Origin: Flaveria trinervia
Lineage: Eukaryota; Streptophyta; Magnoliopsida; Asterales; Asteraceae
DNA: 64,000 nt
Assembly: GCA_025506515.1 (NCBI GenBank)
Contig: CM046451.1
Span: 67,599,183-67,663,182 of the forward strand
Direction: 5' to 3'
Shown: one piece after another, positions 59,665 through 64,000 of the stretch
Layout: each line of letters opens with the position of its first letter
How positions within the stretch are numbered: position 1 is the first letter of the stretch
Notes under the pieces: model-generated
The model's input: the letters and a program-made list of their open reading frames with translations, nothing else
Database searches by the model: none
Told to the model about the DNA's origin: nothing
Program-made: the position numbers and the translations under genes

Positions 59665-60571
59665 TGTTGGATTCTTTATGCCCAAGACACATAGAACATT
59701 GATATGGTTAGTACGTTATGATCCAAGTCGGGTCATACCCAAAAACAAGCTTAGGAAACGCCAATATAAATATTTATTTGATGATATGATCATGCAGTTA
59801 CATAATTACACCAATTTAGAAAATGGGTTTTCTAATAAATTGCATATGAGATGGAACGACTTATTAGGATATTTTGTCCATGGGTATTATTTGTAATGTT
59901 ATTTGATTTGGTCAAATAACATTAAATAATAAGAGAGGGTAAGAGTTATATAATTGATAGTTAATTGCATAACTCAAAACTTAACTTGTAAACCTTTTGT
60001 TTTATAAAAGTTTTGGGGGAAACCCCATTCAAACGGGCAATTTTGGCCGCCCCCTTTATGGGGTTTTGGGTTTCTTTTGTCTTGATACAAGACACACTTG
60101 AATTTTCCCACACTCTACCTCTCACTCTCTCACTCACATGCACGAACCACAAGGCAAAAATTCTCTCTATTCTTGAAGATAATCTCGGCTGAAAAGAGGA
60201 TTGTTAGCAGCTTTCTTGGTTCGTTTTGGGTGTTCAAATCCTAGCAAAAGGGTCTTTTCTTGATGCTTGTGGGTATGGATTCTTGAGGACACCTCTCCTA
60301 TGTGTTTTGGTCGTTCAAGAACCTCATTTTCTTCCTCATATCACATTTTTTCAGCAGCTCTTTAAAGGTAGCATTATGGTTAATGTTTGGTTGTTATTTC
60401 TTCTTCATAGTTAGTCCATTCACATATATTTGATCCTTATGTTCTTGGTTTGTTGTTCACAATAATATGCTTAAATTTCAGATTTCATAACATATTATTT
60501 AGCTTTTTTTCTGCTGCATTTTCATGTTTAAATGGTTAAACAACTATGTGAATGGTCCAACAAACCCAACA
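59665..60571 (+). repeat. I: 5' LTR
   Basis: 907 bp, ending AAACCCAACA. It matches A and F through GGTTAGTACGTTATGATCC, TTTTGGCCGCCCCCTTTATG and the ATTGGCATC junction. Confidence 0.9.
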
Positions 60572-60588
60572 TTGGCATCTAGAGCCGG
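60572..60588 (+). other. I: variant primer-binding site
   Basis: TTGGCATCTAGAGCCGG, identical to F. Confidence 0.7.
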
Positions 60589-62033
60589 ATATGTGGATGA
60601 GTAGCTTCTATTGTCCTTGTAAAATTGGTTTTATGGGGTTTTAACAACCTAATAGGGGCTGTTTATGTTGATATAATGAATCCCCAGTCTTTCAAGGTTA
60701 TATCTTACATGCTTGTGATTAAACCTTGAAAGAAAGGTGTTAAATGGTTGATTATTGTGTTTGGACAAAAACCATAGATTTTGGGTTTATGTTAGCCGAA
60801 AATTTAAGGTTAAATGGGGATTTATTTTGGTTCTTGTATGTTGTATTTGATGCTTCATATTGGTACTTAACCTAGCCTTGACCTTGTGTTGATTTGGTTT
60901 TGGATGAATGATTTGTTTTGGTTGATTTCATTCATTATGGGTTGTAACATTTATTCTTTTGTGCTTGTATATTGTTGTAATTTATTTATTCATTCAATGG
61001 TGATGTAATAAATAGATTAGGTGTATTTTCTTTTATTAGAAAATTTTGTATTAGGATATAAATTTTGTAAAAGAAGATGCACAAGTTGGAAGCACAAAAG
61101 GAAGGAACAAAGAGAAGGACTTGAAGCATTTGGATGCAATTCAAGTGGGGTCTTTGGAGATCCAATTCTTGTGTTGTAATTAACACTTAGAAGAGACCTT
61201 ATGACCACACTTGTGATGAGAAACAAGTTGGTCACCTAAGTGGCTATGGTTATGCACATGTGGTTGTTTTGTTTATGCTTGTTTGATTATCCCTTTTATG
61301 TTGATAGTTTGATATGTGGATATGCTAAACAATCTTAATAAATAATCATAACAAGCTGAATTTTCATGGTTCTTAATCATTAATATGTTAGTAAAAGTTA
61401 TTATAAGAATAATGATTTCAAAATAAAAGAGATTTTATTAAAAAGAACCGTACGGTACCATGTATTTGAAAGCATGTGAATACAAGGTACATAGAGTTTT
61501 CCTAACTAGAATTGATGAAAACAAAAATCCCTTTGGAAACAAGTTAAACACCATCCTTTTACACGACACTCAAATCACTTGAAAACTATTTGTGGGATAA
61601 AGGTCACCTAACCACTTCTAGGAAACTTGTGTGTTTGAGGTGGGTTAACATATTTGTGGGATAAAGGTCACCTAACCTCTTGTATGTGTAAACTCACACG
61701 TGTGTGTAAGTAGGACGACTTGAACTAGAAACCATGTGTATAGGGTTACCGAAGCATGGCATACAATGGTGTTGATGGGATTTTATATGCCGAGTAAACA
61801 TAAGTTGTTTAACCGATCCCGTAAAGCTAGAAGTTGCAATAGGTTGCAATTGTCAACTGTTGACTACCTTGTAAATTTAAATAATGGGATAAAGGTCACC
61901 TAACCATCATTTAATGTAACGTTGGATTCTTAGATTTTAATTATTAATTGTCTATGAGACATGTAAAGGGTATTAATGATTAAAAAAGAAATTTTTCAGA
62001 AATACTAATATGAACTTTGTAAATTTTGTAGAA
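60589..62033 (+). other. I: long untranslated leader
   Basis: Similar to A and F, with GGGATAAAGGTCACCTAACC at 61594-61613, 61658-61677 and 61886-61905, and the GGGAT...ATCCC inverted repeat near 61777-61820. Confidence 0.75.
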
Positions 62034-62890
62034 ATAGCCGCAAACAATATGCTACCACCCCGACCGTCCATACACTATCACTAAGAACCATCTTAGAGAG
62101 GGATCGTCTTAACCATAATAACTTTATGGACTGGTTTCAAAACTTGAGAATTGTTCTCATGTAAGAGAAAAAGGCTATGTCCTTGACGATCCCATTCCTA
62201 GCCAACCCGACCCCAAGGATGTTGAGGCCTATAACGATTGGCTTCAATACACTGAGGATTCCATGTAGGTTTCCTGCCTCATGTTGGGAACTATGATTCC
62301 CGAACTCCAAAAGGACTTGGAGCATCATGGGTCATATGACATGATTACCCAATTGAAGGAAATTTTCTTTAAACAAGCTAGGGTAGAGTGCTTCGAAACG
62401 GTTCGAGCGCTTCATGGAGAAACCCAATCGGTATCATCTTATGTTCTTAAGATGAAAAGCCACGTTGATCGCCTCAGAGGCTTAACTGTCCCATCTCAAA
62501 GGAATTGGCCACGGATTTGATCCTTAATGGCCTAATCAAAAATTTTGAGACGCTCATAATCGATTACAATTTGAACGGGTGGGACAAAAGCATTAGTGAG
62601 CTTCACGCAATGCTCAAAACAGCCGAGGCTGGGATAGGTAGAAAGTTCTACCTGTTCTCTGGATCAATGAGGGAGGCAATAAGAAAAGGCCATTCCCTGA
62701 TCCCAAGGTAAATGTTGCCAAAGGAAAAGGGTACATCAAAGGCAAAGGGAAAGGGAAGGCAAAAATGGAACCTCCAAAGCCTAAGCTTAAGAAGCCTAAG
62801 GTAACAAAGAACAATCCATGCTTTGAGTGTGGGGAGATAGGACATTGAAAAAGGAATTGTCCAACACATCTCAAAGAGTAAAGAAACAAG
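62034..62890 (+). pseudogene. I: gag without its start codon
   Basis: The position of the A start codon (GAAATGGCCGCAAAC) reads GAAATAGCCGCAAAC, so ATG has become ATA. Body pieces at 62281-62711 keep SYVLKMKSHVDRLRGL and ELHAMLKTAEAGIGRKFY. The zinc knuckle near 62818 reads CFECGEIGH, then a stop replaces the next residue before KRNC. Broken but easily recognised. Confidence 0.85.
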
Positions 62891-62919
62891 AGGGTTGATG
62901 GGCAACCTTAGGGGTTCAA

Positions 62920-64000
62920 ACATATGGGTATTGGATACCAGATGTGGAACTCATATTTTCAATTTGTTGCAGGGGTTCAAAAGAACTTAGCACTTCAAGA
63001 AGGGAGACACAAGTCTCTACATGGGCAACGGAGCAAAAGTTGATGTCGAAGCCCAAGGAGACTATATTTTGAAACTTTGAAATGGTTTGGAAGTTGTTCT
63101 TAAGAACATTTTGTATGCTCCTAGTTTGACTAGGAACATAATTTCTGTTTCCATTTTAAAACAATGTGGTTATGATTTAAAGTTTGTAAATAATGGTATT
63201 TATGTTTGTATGGATGATGTATTTATTTCAAGGTATGCCTTTTAATGGTATTTATGAATTGGTTCATGATGATTCATCCTATAATAACTCAGTATACCAA
63301 TCAAGCACCAATAAATTTAAAATGGGTTTATGTGATTCATTTCTTTGCATAGTCATCTTGGTCACGTAAACAAGAATCAGATACAAACACTTCAAAAGAA
63401 TGGTCTTTTTAGAATAAATGAAAGTGATTCATTTGACAAGTGTGAATCTTGTTTACAAGGTAAGATGACCAAGTCGCCTTTAGTTGCAATAACGAGAGGT
63501 CAAAATACTTATTGAGAATCATACATTCGGATGTATGTGGTCCTTTTAAGACAATGACTAGAAATGGTGAAAGATACTTCATTACCTTTACCAACGATTA
63601 TAGTCGCTATAGTTATGTGTACTTGATGGCACATAAACATGAAGCTTTTGAAATGTTCAAAATCATTAAGAATGAAGTAGAAAATCAAGTCAATAAAACT
63701 ATCAAAGTTCTTCGCTCAGATAGAAGAGGTGAATACCAAAGTGAGGCATTTTAGGATCATCTAAGAAGTTGTGGGATCATCATACAACTTATTCCACCTC
63801 GAACACCACAACATAATGGTGTGTCAAAAAGGAGAAACCGAACCCCATTGGATATCGTTCGATCTATGATGGCTATAAGCTCACTACCACTATCATTTTG
63901 GGGATCGCATTGCACTCCGCGGCTCGTATTTTGGATATGGCCCCGACCAAGAAAGTGGATACGACACCTTTTGAAAATTGGCATGGAAGAGTTCAATCAC
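62920..64000 (+). pseudogene. I: pol, protease and integrase part
   Basis: Protease near 62925 reads WVLDTRCGTHI, so D-T-G has become D-T-R. Zinc-binding remnants of integrase lie near 63350-63470 (CESCLQGKMTKSP). The core at 63512-63754 has SDVCGPFKTMTRNGERYF, then YLMAHKHEAFEMF and LRSDRRGEY, where A reads HSDIGGEY. A stop follows, then HNGVSKRRNRTPLD where the E of the family motif ERRN is Lys. It continues past the window. Confidence 0.87.

Larger units (their letters stand above)
59665..64000 (+). mobile_element. I: copia element of the A/F family, runs off the window
   Basis: It begins TGTTGGATTCTTTATGCCC seven bases after the H primer-binding site. LTR, variant primer-binding site, long leader, gag, protease and integrase are in the same order as A and F. 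The right part lies beyond 64000. Confidence 0.92.

Overview
The window is plant repeat DNA. Every protein-like segment I can place belongs to an LTR retrotransposon, and I see no host gene, rRNA or functional tRNA. The organism is a flowering plant, probably a eudicot. The long downstream ORFs remind me, from memory only, of retrotransposon proteins common in Asteraceae (daisy family), so that placement is a weak inference.

Layout, left to right. Z (1-1380, minus) is a Ty3/gypsy pol fragment. A (1381 to about 18090, plus) is a Ty1/copia element whose 5' LTR is split by B (1803-13279, minus), a near-complete copia element flanked by the 5-bp duplication GAACA. J (about 18099-20090, plus) is a gypsy-type LTR with a mutated primer-binding site and a tRNA-like insert. 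G (about 20090-23557, minus) is the 3' end of another copia element. K (23558-24173 and 58555-59204) is gypsy-LTR-like DNA split by E (24174-58549, minus, duplication AGATG). E carries two complete insertions: D (29464-41956, plus, duplication ATGAT) and F (47600-55438, plus, duplication GGACT). H (59205-59664, plus) is an LTR plus primer-binding site of a third copia family. It is followed directly by I (59665 to beyond 64000, plus), of the same family as A and F.

Two copia groups dominate. A, F and I share LTRs of about 0.9-0.95 kb, a long leader of about 1.45 kb, an unusual primer-binding site (TTGGCATCTAGAGCCGG in F and I) and decayed gag-pol. B and E (one family), D and G resemble the Maximus/SIRE (Sirevirus) lineage. 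They show the order gag, protease, integrase, reverse transcriptase, RNase H, then a further long ORF ('aORF') before the polypurine tract, and their non-coding DNA is full of palindromes.

Most notable is the DNA just upstream of the aORF. In E, a palindrome array lies upstream of a TATA box (28965-28973), then comes a palindrome-rich leader, then the aORF ATG. This repeats the order of the LTR promoter (array, TATA, palindrome-rich leader, gag ATG), and the TATA-to-ATG distances are close (about 730 and 755 bp). D has its own palindrome array and a TATA box 85 bp before its aORF. This suggests that the aORF has its own promoter of LTR design. The palindrome sequence differs between families while its position is kept.

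All coding regions carry stops or frameshifts. Some may be sequencing errors, since the two LTRs of F differ mainly by 1-3 base indels. Boundaries given as 'about' were judged by eye.
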